A DNA stretch of 64,000 bases from Tricholomella constricta (lineage: Eukaryota > Basidiomycota > Agaricomycetes > Agaricales > Lyophyllaceae). Positions 1 through 10,607 of this stretch are shown here, piece by piece. Both the position numbers and the translations under genes were made by a program. Within the stretch, counting starts at the first letter, position 1. Each line of letters opens with the position of its first letter. The DNA is taken from NCBI GenBank assembly GCA_013368375.1, contig JAACJP010000018.1:310001-374000 (forward strand), written 5' to 3'. The notes beneath the pieces were generated by a model. That model worked only from the letters and a program-made list of their open reading frames with translations, did not search any database and was not told the DNA's origin.

Positions 1-1319
1 CGGGTCGCTGGAAGACGCTCGAGCTGGTGTCGCGCAACTACTGGTGGCCCCAGATGTCACGATTCATCGGTTCATACACCAGCACCTGCGACATGTGCTT
101 GCGCACAAAACCCCGCCGCCAACTCCCCGTCGGACAGCTGCAGCCGCTCCCAATTCCCGAAGGCCGATGGAATGTCGTATCGGTGGACTTCATCACCGAA
201 CTCCCCGAGTCCAATGGCCACGACGCGATCATGAACGTCGTAGATTCGGTCGGAAAGCGCGCGCATTTCATCGCATCGCACACGACCTGTTCGGCCTTGG
301 GAGCCGCGAACCTCTACCGTCGCCACGTCTGGAAGCTCCACGGTCTCCCAGATGCCTTTGTCTCCGATCGAGGTCCACAGTTCGTCGCCGAATTCACGCG
401 CGAACTGTACCGACTCCTGGGTATCAAGCTGTCGGCTTCGACGGCGTACCACCCGCAGACCGACGGACAGACCGAGCGTGTCAATCAGGAGCTGGAACAG
501 TTCTTGCGGGTCTTCTGCAACGAGCGCCAGAACGACTGGGAGGACCTCTTGCCCGACGCCGAATTCAGTTACAACAACCATGTACATTCGGCGACACAGC
601 AGACCCCTTTCTTGCTCGACACTGGTCGGCATCCGCGCATGGGCTTCGAGCCTCGTCGGGGCGCTTCCAAGAACGAGTCGGCCGACGAGTTCGTGGAGCG
701 CATGAAGGAAGCACAGGAGGAAGCCAAGGCGGCGCTTTCAAAGGCCAAAGACGACATGGAGCGGTATTACAATCAGCGACACGCCCCGACACCCGACTAC
801 CAGCCGGGTGACAAGGTGTACTTGGACGCGACCGACATTTCTACGACCCGACCGTCTAAGAAATTATCGCATCGCTACCTTGGCCCTTTCGTCGTGCAAA
901 GGCGAGTTGGCCCGCTCGCATACCGCCTCCTGCTGCCTCAGTCCATGAAACGCATCCACCCAGTCTTCCACGTCATAAAGCTTGTCCCCGCCGTCGCTGA
1001 CCCAATCGAAGGTCGACAGTCCGACCCTCCGCCGCCACCAGACATCATCGATGACGAACCCCACTACGAAGTCCACAAAATCCTCGACAGTCGCATCTTC
1101 CGCAAGAAACTTCAGTACAAGATCTTGTGGAAAGGCTACGGCTATGAAGAAGCTTCGTGGGAGCCCCGGGAGAACGTCGCCGCACCCGACCTGGTTCGCA
1201 AGTTCCACCGCGACAATCCTGATGCTGCGCGCCACATCCGTGGCATCTTCACTCTATCCCCCGCCGTCTTCGCCACCGTCACCCCGCACCGAGCCGTTGC
1301 GATTCAAAAGGGGGGGTGA
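1..1319 (+). CDS. gypsy Pol C-terminus: integrase and chromodomain (partial)
   Basis: The reading frame is open from base 3 at the window edge, so the first methionine inside it is not a true start. Visible are the end of the HHCC zinc domain (CDMCLRTKPRR), the DD35E core (VDFITELP, SDRGPQF, DGQTERVNQ) and a C-terminal chromodomain (HYEVHKILDSR through WKGYGYEEASWEP). Integrase joins the cDNA copy to the chromosome, and in chromoviruses the chromodomain is thought to steer insertion to modified chromatin. The stop codon abuts the LTR. The protein matches the last 430 residues of the Pol at 5239-9264. Intact as far as seen. Confidence 0.93.
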   Translation, partial: GRWKTLELVSRNYWWPQMSRFIGSYTSTCDMCLRTKPRRQLPVGQLQPLPIPEGRWNVVSVDFITELPESNGHDAIMNVVDSVGKRAHFIASHTTCSALGAANLYRRHVWKLHGLPDAFVSDRGPQFVAEFTRELYRLLGIKLSASTAYHPQTDGQTERVNQELEQFLRVFCNERQNDWEDLLPDAEFSYNNHVHSATQQTPFLLDTGRHPRMGFEPRRGASKNESADEFVERMKEAQEEAKAALSKAKDDMERYYNQRHAPTPDYQPGDKVYLDATDISTTRPSKKLSHRYLGPFVVQRRVGPLAYRLLLPQSMKRIHPVFHVIKLVPAVADPIEGRQSDPPPPPDIIDDEPHYEVHKILDSRIFRKKLQYKILWKGYGYEEASWEPRENVAAPDLVRKFHRDNPDAARHIRGIFTLSPAVFATVTPHRAVAIQKGG

Positions 1320-1823
1320 TGTCAGGGGAACTCTCGTTCACGCTCTCCGACGCTCACAGATCGTTCCCCGACTCACGCGCTCGCCCCTGACTGACCGATC
1401 GCGATCCCGACCCGACGCTCCGACCCAAGCGTCGGTGTACATACTTACTCACTTCCTGTCGCTTCCCCTCACTCCCCGCGCGCGCCCGACGCCGATCCCG
1501 ACCACCCGACATCCCGACGTCGGCTGCCCCGCCTCGTGCCCGTACCCTGGGCCACGAGGATCGGACAGCGTCGGGAACGTGTCCATACACGCGCCGCACA
1601 CCATTCGTTACTATTACATGTACAGTACACTCTGGAGGACCGGCCCTCACGTCCTACACTCGTATATAGTCGGCCCCCTGGCATTTGGGAATCCTTTACA
1701 CTATTCTCTTCGGATTCCCCCTTGCCAGGTAAGCCTTACTTACATTCGTTACTGTACATCAATATAACTTCGGATTCCCCCTTGCCAGTGCGATAGCGCT
1801 CCACTGTAAGGGTTGCCCTAACA
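1320..1823 (+). repeat. 504-bp 3' LTR, family A
   Basis: Begins TGTCAGGGG right after the pol stop and ends CCCTAACA. Same sequence as the LTR pair at 4735-5238 and 10623-11126. It contains a TATATA box about 30 bp before the motif TTTACACTATTCT, the likely transcription start used for self-priming. Confidence 0.93.
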
Positions 1824-2236
1824 GCGCCCCCGACCCCGATGCTCCGACCCAAGCGTTGGTGTACATACTTATACATCCCTGTCGCTACCTCCCCTTCCAG
1901 CGCGCGCCCGATCCCGACGTCCGACATCCCGACGTCGGTCGCCCGACCTCGTGCCCGCGCCCTGAGCCACGAGGATCGGACAGCGTCGGGAACATGTACA
2001 TACACGCACCACTGCCCATCCGTTATCATTTACGTACCATACACCCCAGAGAGCCGGCCCTCACGTATCTTATTCGTATATAGTCATCCTCCCGACATGG
2101 GGGAATCCTTTACTCTATTCTCATTGGATTCCCCTCTGTCAGGTAGGTTACTTACGCTCTCTCTACCGTACATAATATAACATTGGATTCCCCTCTGTCA
2201 GCACGACTAAGCTCTGCAGCTGAGGTCGCCCTAACA
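1824..2236 (+). repeat. older, diverged LTR remnant related to family A
   Basis: About 413 bp resembling the second part of the family-A LTR in the same order: GCTCCGACCCAAGCG, a TATATAG box, two copies of GGATTCCCC, and a terminus ending CCCTAACA. It is clearly diverged, and its first part is missing at the point where element 1-1823 ends. This fits insertion of the younger element into a solo or truncated older LTR. Confidence 0.8.
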
Positions 2237-2885
2237 GTGGAGGCCATGATGCACGCCTGCATATGCCCAACTCCCAAATAGCGATGTCCTCGTTGCGATC
2301 CAAACATGAACCTAAGCTCAGAAACCAAACACACAACCCTAAATCACCCCAGCTGTACCTAGGCGCGATGGGAAACCGTGAAACATCTCCAAGCGTGATG
2401 CGATGCCGAATGCGCAGTGTATCTGTCCTATTGCGGAAGTGTCGCCAATGTCTGCATGTGCCCCACCTCCACATCGCGACGTCCTCGTCACAGCCCTCAA
2501 GCCCATCATCTTTACTACCCTCCAGCACCGAGAAAACCAGGTAAAAACAGTTGCAGGGGTCGGAAACAGAAAAAGCACTTTAAAAGCACTGCGAGGGTGC
2601 TGGTGCATGGAGTGTTGATTGGATTTGGAAAGGAGAGTCGGTGTCAGAAGCCGCAGATGGGGGGTGTTGTTATTGGTGTCGGTGGTAGACTGCTTCATTA
2701 ACCGGAAGCGGACGGTGATCCAGACAGACAGTTGCGGGTACGAATGCCACTGTCGTCACCAAATGGAGGCGTTAACCTCAGCAAGTCTCACGATAGGGCG
2801 GGAAAGACAGGATATGGTAAGATAGATCTATATACGGTACGCCACAATGTATTTATAGTTCTGTAAGCCGCACGGACCATGCCTT
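2237..2885. other. non-coding stretch bounded by a 25-bp direct repeat
   Basis: I see no convincing gene. A 25-bp sequence starting GTGGAGGCCATGATG occurs at 2237-2261, immediately after the old LTR, and again at 2886-2910, immediately before the Plavaka coding region, so 624 bp lie between two exact copies. No terminal inverted repeats were recognised. Confidence 0.6.
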
Positions 2886-4734
2886 GTGGAGGCCATGATG
2901 CACGCCTGCACTGTGACTGCCCCTCTCTACATCGTTCTCATCTCAAATACTAGTATGCACCGGCCACAAAAGCAGTTCAATTTCGCTCCAAAAGCCTTCG
3001 CCTGCCCATACCCCGATTGCCGGAAACGATGTACGCGTGCCAGCGGCCTACGTCAGCACATATCCCAGGTCCACGAAGTACCTGCTGCATTACAGCCCAC
3101 GGTACCGTCTGCACCTCCTGGAACTTCTTTTACTGTGTTTCATGATGGTGATGGTGTCACCAGCAATCTGCCTTCTCCCACGTTTTCTTCACGTCGTTCT
3201 CCACATCGGACGCCAAGTGGCTCGCCTCTTCGCCCATCACGACAGGGACTGCCCGAATTCTTAGTTAATACTGCCGGACTTCGAATCGAGAAACATCCGA
3301 TAATTGATGGAAAGTAATTACATGTATTCACTGGCAAGTCAAAACTGATTTTATTACCTTCCTTAGGTGCTAAATGTGATGCTGATGGCTATGAGCTTGA
3401 GGATGGAGACCCGCCTCCTCCCCCATGTCCATCTGATCCAACCGATTATTCTCCATTCAATAGCCGCGCTGAGTTTGAGCTAGCGGAACTCATTTACACT
3501 GACATCGAGATGTCCCAGAAGCACATTGACCGACTTCTGCATATTTCTTCTGCTTTATACAACCAACCTCCGCCCGTGTCAAGTCACGATGAACTGTACA
3601 GTATCATCGACCACATTGGGCTGGGTGACGTGGAGTGGAATTCCTTTAGCGTGGAATATGATGGCCCCATTCCATCGGGTGCCCAAGAAGTTCCAGTATG
3701 GATGACGACAAAACACCAGGTCTGGTTCTGTGACCCCCTCAAGGTTTTGGAAAACCAGCTTGCCAATCCAGCCTTCAACGGCAAGATTGACTATGCACCG
3801 AAGAAGGTTACGAAGGGTGGCAAGCGACGGTACAAAAATTTAATGTCAGGGAAATGGGCATGGGCACAGGCGGTAAGTGGCCTTTTCTTGACATCTTTCG
3901 TATACTTATCGATAGCACCTTAGGATATCATTGCACGAGATCCAGATTGTCATGGTGCCATGTTTACGCCAGTCATTCTGGGAAGCGATAAGACGACAGT
4001 ATCCGTTGCTACAGGCCAGAACGACTTTTATCCGCTGTACGCATCTCCCGGTAATGCACACAACTCAGTTCGCCGTGCACATAAAAATGCCGTTGCTTTG
4101 ATAGGCTTTCTTGCAATCCCAAAAAGTATGTGAATGTTTTTTTGCACCGTTCAGATGGAACTGACCTTTTGTTTTGTTATCAAGGTTCTCGTGAATATGC
4201 CGACAAAGCAGACTACCGAAAATTCCAACGCCAACTCTTCCACACCTCCCTGGAACGCATCCTCTCGTCACTGCGCCCACATATGGAGAAGCCGAGACTT
4301 ACATATTGTGGTGATGGCTACTTTCGCCACGTTATATATGGTCTAGGCCCCTACATCGCTGACTACCCCGAGCAGGCACTCCTTGCCTGTATAGTACAAG
4401 GTTGGTGTCCAAAGTAAGTAGCATTATTTCGCTTTATCCAGAACTTGGCTTTCCTTACTATTAAAGCAGATGTACGGCAAATCCTCTCGACCTCGATGGC
4501 TCCGATGCCAGTCGTCGGTCACATCAGCACACTAACAACCTTGTGCGTGGTTGCTCGCTGGCTGACTTGTGGGAGAGTTATGGAATTGTCGGTGATCTGA
4601 TTGTGAGTGACTGGAAAATTTGCATCTTCTTGCCGCTAATATGGTATTTCGCAGCCATTCACAGCGTCGTTCCCTCGTGCAGATATCCACGAACTGCTGG
4701 CCCCCGACCTTCTGCATCAAATCATCAAAGGAAC
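2886..4734 (+). pseudogene. Plavaka-family transposase, 5' exons (interrupted)
   Basis: Spliced exons of a Plavaka transposase, a DNA-transposon family related to CACTA/KDZ elements of Agaricomycetes. Likely start is the methionine at 2955 (MHRPQKQF). A C2H2 zinc finger (CPYPDCRKRC...HISQVH) follows, then an acidic proline-rich linker. Conserved Plavaka blocks include WMTTKHQVWFCDPL, VATGQNDFYPLYASPGN, VRRAHKNAVALIGFLAIPK and LTYCGDGYFRHVIYGLGP. Introns I can place: 3873-3923, 4126-4184 and later ones near 4415 and 4605. The junction near 3314/3366 does not keep frame in my reading, so decay or another splice site is possible. The gene is cut at 4734 by element A within the conserved block HELLAPDLLHQIIKG and resumes at 11127. 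Confidence 0.88.
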
Positions 4735-5238
4735 TGTTAGGGCAACCCTTACAGTGGAGCGCTATCGCACTGGCAAGGGGGAATCCGAAGTTATATTGAT
4801 GTACAGTAACGAATGTAAGTAAGGCTTACCTGGCAAGGGGGAATCCGAAGAGAATAGTGTAAAGGATTCCCAAATGCCAGGGGGCCGACTATATACGAGT
4901 GTAGGACGTGAGGGCCGGTCCTCCAGAGTGTACTGTACATGTAATAGTAACGAATGGTGTGCGGCGCGTGTATGGACACGTTCCCGACGCTGTCCGATCC
5001 TCGTGGCCCAGGGTACGGGCACGAGGCGGGGCAGCCGACGTCGGGATGTCGGGTGGTCGGGATCGGCGTCGGGCGCGCGCGGGGAGTGAGGGGAAGCGAC
5101 AGGAAGTGAGTAAGTATGTACACCGACGCTTGGGTCGGAGCGTCGGGTCGGGATCGCGATCGGTCAGTCAGGGGCGAGCGCGTGAGTCGGGGAACGATCT
5201 GTGAGCGTCGGAGAGCGTGAACGAGAGTTCCCCTGACA
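4735..5238 (-). repeat. 3' LTR of element A
   Basis: 504 bp. On the element's strand it begins TGTCAGGGG right after the pol stop and PPT, and ends CCCTAACA at the TSD. Confidence 0.96.
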
Positions 5239-8200
5239 TCACCCCCCCTTTTGAATCGCAACGGCTCGGTGCGGGGTGACGGTGGCGAAGACGGCGGGGG
5301 ATAGAGTGAAGATGCCACGGATGTGGCGCGCAGCATCAGGATTGTCGCGGTGGAACTTGCGAACCAGGTCGGGTGCGGCGACGTTCTCCCGGGGCTCCCA
5401 CGAAGCTTCTTCATAGCCGTAGCCTTTCCACAAGATCTTGTACTGAAGTTTCTTGCGGAAGATGCGACTGTCGAGGATTTTGTGGACTTCGTAGTGGGGT
5501 TCGTCATCGATGATGTCTGGTGGCGGCGGAGGGTCGGACTGTCGACCTTCGATTGGGTCAGCGACGGCGGGGACAAGCTTTATGACGTGGAAGACTGGGT
5601 GGATGCGTTTCATGGACTGAGGCAGCAGGAGGCGGTATGCGAGCGGGCCAACTCGCCTTTGCACGACGAAAGGGCCAAGGTAGCGATGCGATAATTTCTT
5701 AGACGGTCGGGTCGTAGAAATGTCGGTCGCGTCCAAGTACACCTTGTCACCCGGCTGGTAGTCGGGTGTCGGGGCGTGTCGCTGATTGTAATACCGCTCC
5801 ATGTCGTCTTTGGCCTTTGAAAGCGCCGCCTTGGCTTCCTCCTGTGCTTCCTTCATGCGCTCCACGAACTCGTCGGCCGACTCGTTCTTGGAAGCGCCCC
5901 GACGAGGCTCGAAGCCCATGCGCGGATGCCGACCAGTGTCGAGCAAGAAAGGGGTCTGCTGTGTCGCCGAATGTACATGGTTGTTGTAACTGAATTCGGC
6001 GTCGGGCAAGAGGTCCTCCCAGTCGTTCTGGCGCTCGTTGCAGAAGACCCGCAAGAACTGTTCCAGCTCCTGATTGACACGCTCGGTCTGTCCGTCGGTC
6101 TGCGGGTGGTACGCCGTCGAAGCCGACAGCTTGATACCCAGGAGTCGGTACAGTTCGCGCGTGAATTCGGCGACGAACTGTGGACCTCGATCGGAGACAA
6201 AGGCATCTGGGAGACCGTGGAGCTTCCAGACGTGGCGACGGTAGAGGTTCGCGGCTCCCAAGGCCGAACAGGTCGTGTGCGATGCGATGAAATGCGCGCG
6301 CTTTCCGACCGAATCTACGACGTTCATGATCGCGTCGTGGCCATTGGACTCGGGGAGTTCGGTGATGAAGTCCACCGATACGACATTCCATCGGCCTTCG
6401 GGAATTGGGAGCGGCTGCAGCTGTCCGACGGGGAGTTGGCGGCGGGGTTTTGTGCGCAAGCACATGTCGCAGGTGCTGGTGTATGAACCGATGAATCGTG
6501 ACATCTGGGGCCACCAGTAGTTGCGCGACACCAGCTCGAGCGTCTTCCAGCGACCCGGGTGACCGGCGACCTTGGAGTCATGATGCTGCTCCACAATGCG
6601 TCGGCGGAGGTCAGGAACGTTCGGGACATAGATCCGTCCACGGAACGTGAGCAGACCACCTTCCTCCCCCCACTCGCCAAAGCGTAGGGAGCGACCGGCA
6701 GTCTTGGATGCCTTGACCAGTTGTGCCGCTTTCGCGACCGCGTCCTCCTGTGCACCGTCGCGATTGCCCTTGCGGATCGCTTTCAGCACATCGTCTTCTT
6801 CTCCGACCAGTGCCAGACCCTCGGTCGCGCGAATCGCGAAGAACTCGGGTTTGAGGAGCACGATGTCGGCATTGTCGCCACTTCCGTCGCCGTGATCAGC
6901 GCGACGCGACAGGGCGTCGGGTTTGCCCATGCTGCGTCCCGGACGGTGGTGGAGGGTAAAGTCGAAGTTGGCAAGGTAGAGCGACCAGCGGGCTTGCCGC
7001 CGATTGAGTTTCTTCGCGGTGAGGAAGTACTCAAGGTTCTTGTGGTCGGTCAAGATCTCCACCTTGTGCTTTGCGCCTTCCACAAAATGTCGCCACTCCT
7101 CCAGAGACCGGATGATCGCCAGCATCTCCTTGTCGTGGATCTCGTAGTTCCGCTCGACTGCGTTCAAGCTCTTCGAGTAGAACGCGACCGGGTGCCACTT
7201 GCCATCGGACGGCGACTCTTGCGACAGGACCGCGCCCGTCGCGAAGTCGGACGAGTCAGCTTCGATGCGGTACGGTCGGTCGTCGTCGGGGAATGCAAGC
7301 ACCGGTCGCGACGTGATCGCAGACTTCAGGAGGTCAAAGGCCGACTGCTCCGACGCTTCCCAGCGCCAGGCAACGTCCTTGCCCGTCAAATCAAACAGGG
7401 GTCGGGCGTGGTGCGAGAAATCCTGGATGAACCGTCGGTAGAAATTGGTGAAGCCCAAGAACGCTTGCACCTCTTTCTTGTTCCTCGGCGCCGGCCACTC
7501 CGACACTCCAGCGACCTTGACCGGATCCATTTCCGCTTGCCCGTGCGAGATGATCAGCCCAAGATACTCGACCTTGGTCTGTTCAAACTCGCATTTCTCG
7601 GGTTTTAGGAACAACTTATGTTCGCGGAGTCGGTCCAGCACGAGTCGCGCGACCCGACGGTGTTCCTCGAGAGTCTTGGTGTAAATCAAGATATCGTCGA
7701 GGTACACGCAAACAACACCCTCGGCGATCAGATCGCGGAAGATGTCATTCATCATGGTCTGGAATGTGGCGGGGCTGTTCGTGAGGCCGAAGAACATGAC
7801 GAGCGGCTCGAAGAGACCGCGGTTCGTCCGAAACGCTGCCTTCCACTCGTCGCCTTCCTTGATCCGAACATTGTTGTACCCCCATCGGACGTCCAGCTTG
7901 GTGAAGTACCGCGCGCCGCGGAGGTTGTTCACCAGTTCGCTAATGAGCGGCAGTGGGTACCGGTTCTTCACCGTCAGCGCGTTGAGCGTCCGATAGTCCT
8001 GCACCAGCCGGAGCGCACCATCCTTCTTCTTGATGAAGAACACTGGCGAAGCCATGGGCGACTTCGACGGACGGATCCGACCCGACTCGAGGTTCTCCTT
8101 GAGGAACGCATCGAGCTCGACTTGCTCCGCTGGCGACAGTGGGTAGACTTTGGTGCCGGACGGCGAAGCGCCTGGCTCCAACTCAATCGCGTGATCCCAC

Positions 8201-9264
8201 TGTTTGCGATCGGGGAGTTCGTCGAACGCGACCTTGGAGAAAACGTCCTCAAAGTCGTGGAGGTGGGTCGGAACGGCGTCGCGGAATGACTTAGGCGCAG
8301 AGTTCGCGGCGTGCGCCTCAGCGAGTCGCTGCGATGTCGTTTGACTGGCGCGAATGTGCATTTCGGTCGGAGGGGGGTGGATCGCAGTCGCAAAGATGCG
8401 ATCGCCGTTCAGGAAGGTCTCCACCAGGAAGTCGTCCGACTCTGGATCGGGTTCCTCCATGATCGGAGTGTAGGGGAGGAACTCGTCGGTGTCGGAGTCG
8501 TCTTCGACGTAGGGGCAGGTCGGGGCTCGCAGGTCGGGCTCGACTGTCGGGATGCCTTCCGCCCGACAAGCCCGAATGGCGGCTCGCAGCTTGGTGCGTG
8601 AACGACGCTCCTCCTTGACTTCAACCTTGCAGGTGTCGCAACGTGTCGGCGCTCTACTCATTTTCACCTTTCCCGTTGCCCAATCAATGTCGGGGTTGTG
8701 GTCTCGGAGCCAGGTGAATCCGAGAATGAGATCCTGCTTTCCAATACCCGCGACCGCGAACAGAACGCGCTCGGAGTGACCGTCGTAACGTAAGACTGCG
8801 TCCACGACGTATTCAATGGCACCCGCCTCATTAGGGGTTCCGTCAACATTGTAGGCACGTGTCGGGCGATTCAGCCGTCGCGTCTTCAGCTTGTGCTTTT
8901 CAACGAAGGCAGTGTTGATGAAGCAGGCCGATGCCCCGCTGTCAACGAGGGCAGCGAGCGAATGCGTCTCTTGGGTGTCGGTGGTCTCGAGCTCGACCTT
9001 GAGCGACAGGGATAAGGAGTCGGGGGAGGCGGCGATCACGAAGCGACGGGGCAGTCGCTTTTCCCAGCGCGGTAGTCCGCGACGCGACGGTACAGTCGGC
9101 TCGGTCGGAGCGACCGAAGGAGATGGCGTTTGGTCAGGAGAGGATTGTACGTCTTCGTCGATTGGTTCACCCGTAGAAGTAGCAGCAATATTAAGTATAC
9201 TGGGGTACTCTACAGATAGGGGGGCGAACCGATTACGACTAGACAACGGGGGCGTACTTTTCAC
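5239..9264 (-). CDS. gypsy Pol polyprotein: PR-RT-RH-IN-chromodomain
   Basis: About 1340 residues. Order: aspartic protease (ALVDSGASACF, near residue 108), reverse transcriptase (FFIKKKDGALR, catalytic YLDDILIY near 525), RNase H (IEADSSDFATG, ILTDHKNLEYF), integrase with HHCC and DD35E, and a C-terminal chromodomain from about residue 1258. It lies in the -1 frame relative to gag. The codon at 9264 is GTG, there is no good ATG, and the frame stays open upstream across the gag stop, so it is probably made as a Gag-Pol fusion by -1 frameshifting rather than from its own start. The last codons adjoin the PPT and 3' LTR. No stops or gaps seen. Confidence 0.95.
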   Translation of the reverse strand: MKSTPPLSSRNRFAPLSVEYPSILNIAATSTGEPIDEDVQSSPDQTPSPSVAPTEPTVPSRRGLPRWEKRLPRRFVIAASPDSLSLSLKVELETTDTQETHSLAALVDSGASACFINTAFVEKHKLKTRRLNRPTRAYNVDGTPNEAGAIEYVVDAVLRYDGHSERVLFAVAGIGKQDLILGFTWLRDHNPDIDWATGKVKMSRAPTRCDTCKVEVKEERRSRTKLRAAIRACRAEGIPTVEPDLRAPTCPYVEDDSDTDEFLPYTPIMEEPDPESDDFLVETFLNGDRIFATAIHPPPTEMHIRASQTTSQRLAEAHAANSAPKSFRDAVPTHLHDFEDVFSKVAFDELPDRKQWDHAIELEPGASPSGTKVYPLSPAEQVELDAFLKENLESGRIRPSKSPMASPVFFIKKKDGALRLVQDYRTLNALTVKNRYPLPLISELVNNLRGARYFTKLDVRWGYNNVRIKEGDEWKAAFRTNRGLFEPLVMFFGLTNSPATFQTMMNDIFRDLIAEGVVCVYLDDILIYTKTLEEHRRVARLVLDRLREHKLFLKPEKCEFEQTKVEYLGLIISHGQAEMDPVKVAGVSEWPAPRNKKEVQAFLGFTNFYRRFIQDFSHHARPLFDLTGKDVAWRWEASEQSAFDLLKSAITSRPVLAFPDDDRPYRIEADSSDFATGAVLSQESPSDGKWHPVAFYSKSLNAVERNYEIHDKEMLAIIRSLEEWRHFVEGAKHKVEILTDHKNLEYFLTAKKLNRRQARWSLYLANFDFTLHHRPGRSMGKPDALSRRADHGDGSGDNADIVLLKPEFFAIRATEGLALVGEEDDVLKAIRKGNRDGAQEDAVAKAAQLVKASKTAGRSLRFGEWGEEGGLLTFRGRIYVPNVPDLRRRIVEQHHDSKVAGHPGRWKTLELVSRNYWWPQMSRFIGSYTSTCDMCLRTKPRRQLPVGQLQPLPIPEGRWNVVSVDFITELPESNGHDAIMNVVDSVGKRAHFIASHTTCSALGAANLYRRHVWKLHGLPDAFVSDRGPQFVAEFTRELYRLLGIKLSASTAYHPQTDGQTERVNQELEQFLRVFCNERQNDWEDLLPDAEFSYNNHVHSATQQTPFLLDTGRHPRMGFEPRRGASKNESADEFVERMKEAQEEAKAALSKAKDDMERYYNQRHAPTPDYQPGDKVYLDATDISTTRPSKKLSHRYLGPFVVQRRVGPLAYRLLLPQSMKRIHPVFHVIKLVPAVADPIEGRQSDPPPPPDIIDDEPHYEVHKILDSRIFRKKLQYKILWKGYGYEEASWEPRENVAAPDLVRKFHRDNPDAARHIRGIFTLSPAVFATVTPHRAVAIQKGG

Positions 9265-9275
9265 CCGTTGTGCGA

Positions 9276-10496
9276 CTAAAAATCCTCTTCCGTGGCCAAG
9301 GCGGTCGGGTCGGCCGACTCGGGAGTCGGGTCAGCTGGGATCGCATCCTTGCGCGCCAGTAGCTGCATGATCAGCTCATCCAGTTCCTCTGGCATGATGT
9401 GGCGCAGGTCAAAGCGCTTTGGGCAGTCGCGCCAGAAGTGCCCCGGCTGCTTGCATCGACGACAGGTGTCGTCCTGAACAGGACGTCCGCGGAGCCGGTC
9501 GATGTCCATAGGGACACCTGGGGGAAGAGACGGCGTCACGGGCGTGCTGAGAGAGTGCGCCGGTGCCGACACACGAACGGGAGCGGTCGGTGGGGCAGTG
9601 GTTCGCCATCGGAGCATGGGCGCGACCACAGGCATCGGAATGGGGGCAGTCGGGCGACTCGCAGTCGGAACTGTCGGAGCCGACCGACGGTGGAAGTCCT
9701 CCTCGGTCCTCATGATGAAGTCCTGGGAGCGGGCAATCGCTAGCCAGTCCTCAATCTTGGAGTCGTCGGGCCGACCCGTGGTGATGCTCCCAAGCCTCCT
9801 TGAGAGCTTCGGGTCCATGCCCCGACGGAATTTGAGGACCAGATGGCGGCCGTCTGGGTAGTCGGCCTTGATCCACAGCGCCTTGAACGAGTCAATGTAC
9901 TCGTCGATGGTGCGCCCATTCTGGAAGTACGCTGTCGACTCAAGGGTGAGCGCAGCGTCGGCGACTTCGTCGAACAGGAAGAACTCCTTTTCGAAGTTCG
10001 ACGCGAAGTCCTTCCAGGTCGGGAATGCGCGCTTTACCGACCCATACTGAAAGACCCGACCGACGAAGTCGGCGGCGCGACCGTGTTGCATGTATGACAA
10101 CACCCAGCTGATTCGGGCGTGGTCGTCGGCGAACTGTCTGACGCTCAGGGAGAAGTAGAGCTGGCACGCGTTCCAGAAGGCGCGGCCGCCCGATCGAGCG
10201 CCGTCGTACACGGGAGGGGGCGACGGCCGAATGTGCGATCCCGATCGCGGAAGGGGAGGGGACGTCGGCAGGGGCTGCGCCGGCGTCGCGGGGGTCGTAG
10301 GTGCTGCTGGGGAGGCAGCGGAGGGGTTCCCCAAAACGATGGTATCTAAAAGAGCGGCGATGCGGTCCATGGTGGCCGAGTTGGTGGTGTTGGATTGTGA
10401 GAGAGCCGACATTGCGGTTTCAAGGCTCACCAGTCGTTCCTCTGGCGTGAGCGCAGCAGGAGACGGAGGCGTGTCAAATTCACCGAAGTCGGACAT
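9276..10496 (-). CDS. gypsy Gag with CCHC zinc knuckle
   Basis: 406 residues starting MSDFGEFDTPPSP. The N-terminal part has a short heptad-like stretch. A Pro-rich segment precedes the capsid-like region (RSGGRAFWNACQLYFSL, VLSYMQHGRAADFV), and a C-terminal zinc knuckle CRRCKQPGHFWRDC (CX2CX4HX4C) would bind the RNA genome. The stop TAG falls in TTTTTAG at 9276-9282; pol continues in the -1 frame. Gag forms the virus-like particle in which reverse transcription takes place. Compare the C element, where gag and pol are fused and this knuckle is missing. Confidence 0.93.
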   Translation of the reverse strand: MSDFGEFDTPPSPAALTPEERLVSLETAMSALSQSNTTNSATMDRIAALLDTIVLGNPSAASPAAPTTPATPAQPLPTSPPLPRSGSHIRPSPPPVYDGARSGGRAFWNACQLYFSLSVRQFADDHARISWVLSYMQHGRAADFVGRVFQYGSVKRAFPTWKDFASNFEKEFFLFDEVADAALTLESTAYFQNGRTIDEYIDSFKALWIKADYPDGRHLVLKFRRGMDPKLSRRLGSITTGRPDDSKIEDWLAIARSQDFIMRTEEDFHRRSAPTVPTASRPTAPIPMPVVAPMLRWRTTAPPTAPVRVSAPAHSLSTPVTPSLPPGVPMDIDRLRGRPVQDDTCRRCKQPGHFWRDCPKRFDLRHIMPEELDELIMQLLARKDAIPADPTPESADPTALATEEDF

Positions 10497-10607
10497 CTCG
10501 AGACGGGACTGGGCGACGATCGGAGCAGGCGCGCGCTGGACGGGTTGCGTGTAGCAGACACGTGTTTCGGCGCGGAGGCTGATCGGTCGGTTTCGTCGGG
10601 TCTCCGG

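Larger units (their letters stand above)
1..1823 (+). mobile_element. Ty3/gypsy chromovirus, family A, 3' part only
   Basis: The left edge of the window cuts this element inside the integrase. What remains is the integrase core, the chromodomain, the polypurine tract (AAAAGGGGGGG plus TGA) and a full 504-bp 3' LTR. Protein and LTR match the complete family-A element at 4735-11126, but in the opposite orientation. It sits inside an older related LTR (1824-2236), so this is a nested insertion; the right TSD would be GCCCC at 1824-1828, and the left one is outside the window. Confidence 0.93.

Noticed and set aside
1354..1796. Several 60-100 codon ORFs recurring in each family-A LTR
   Set aside because: They are chance frames in CpG-rich LTR sequence, repeated because the LTR is repeated.
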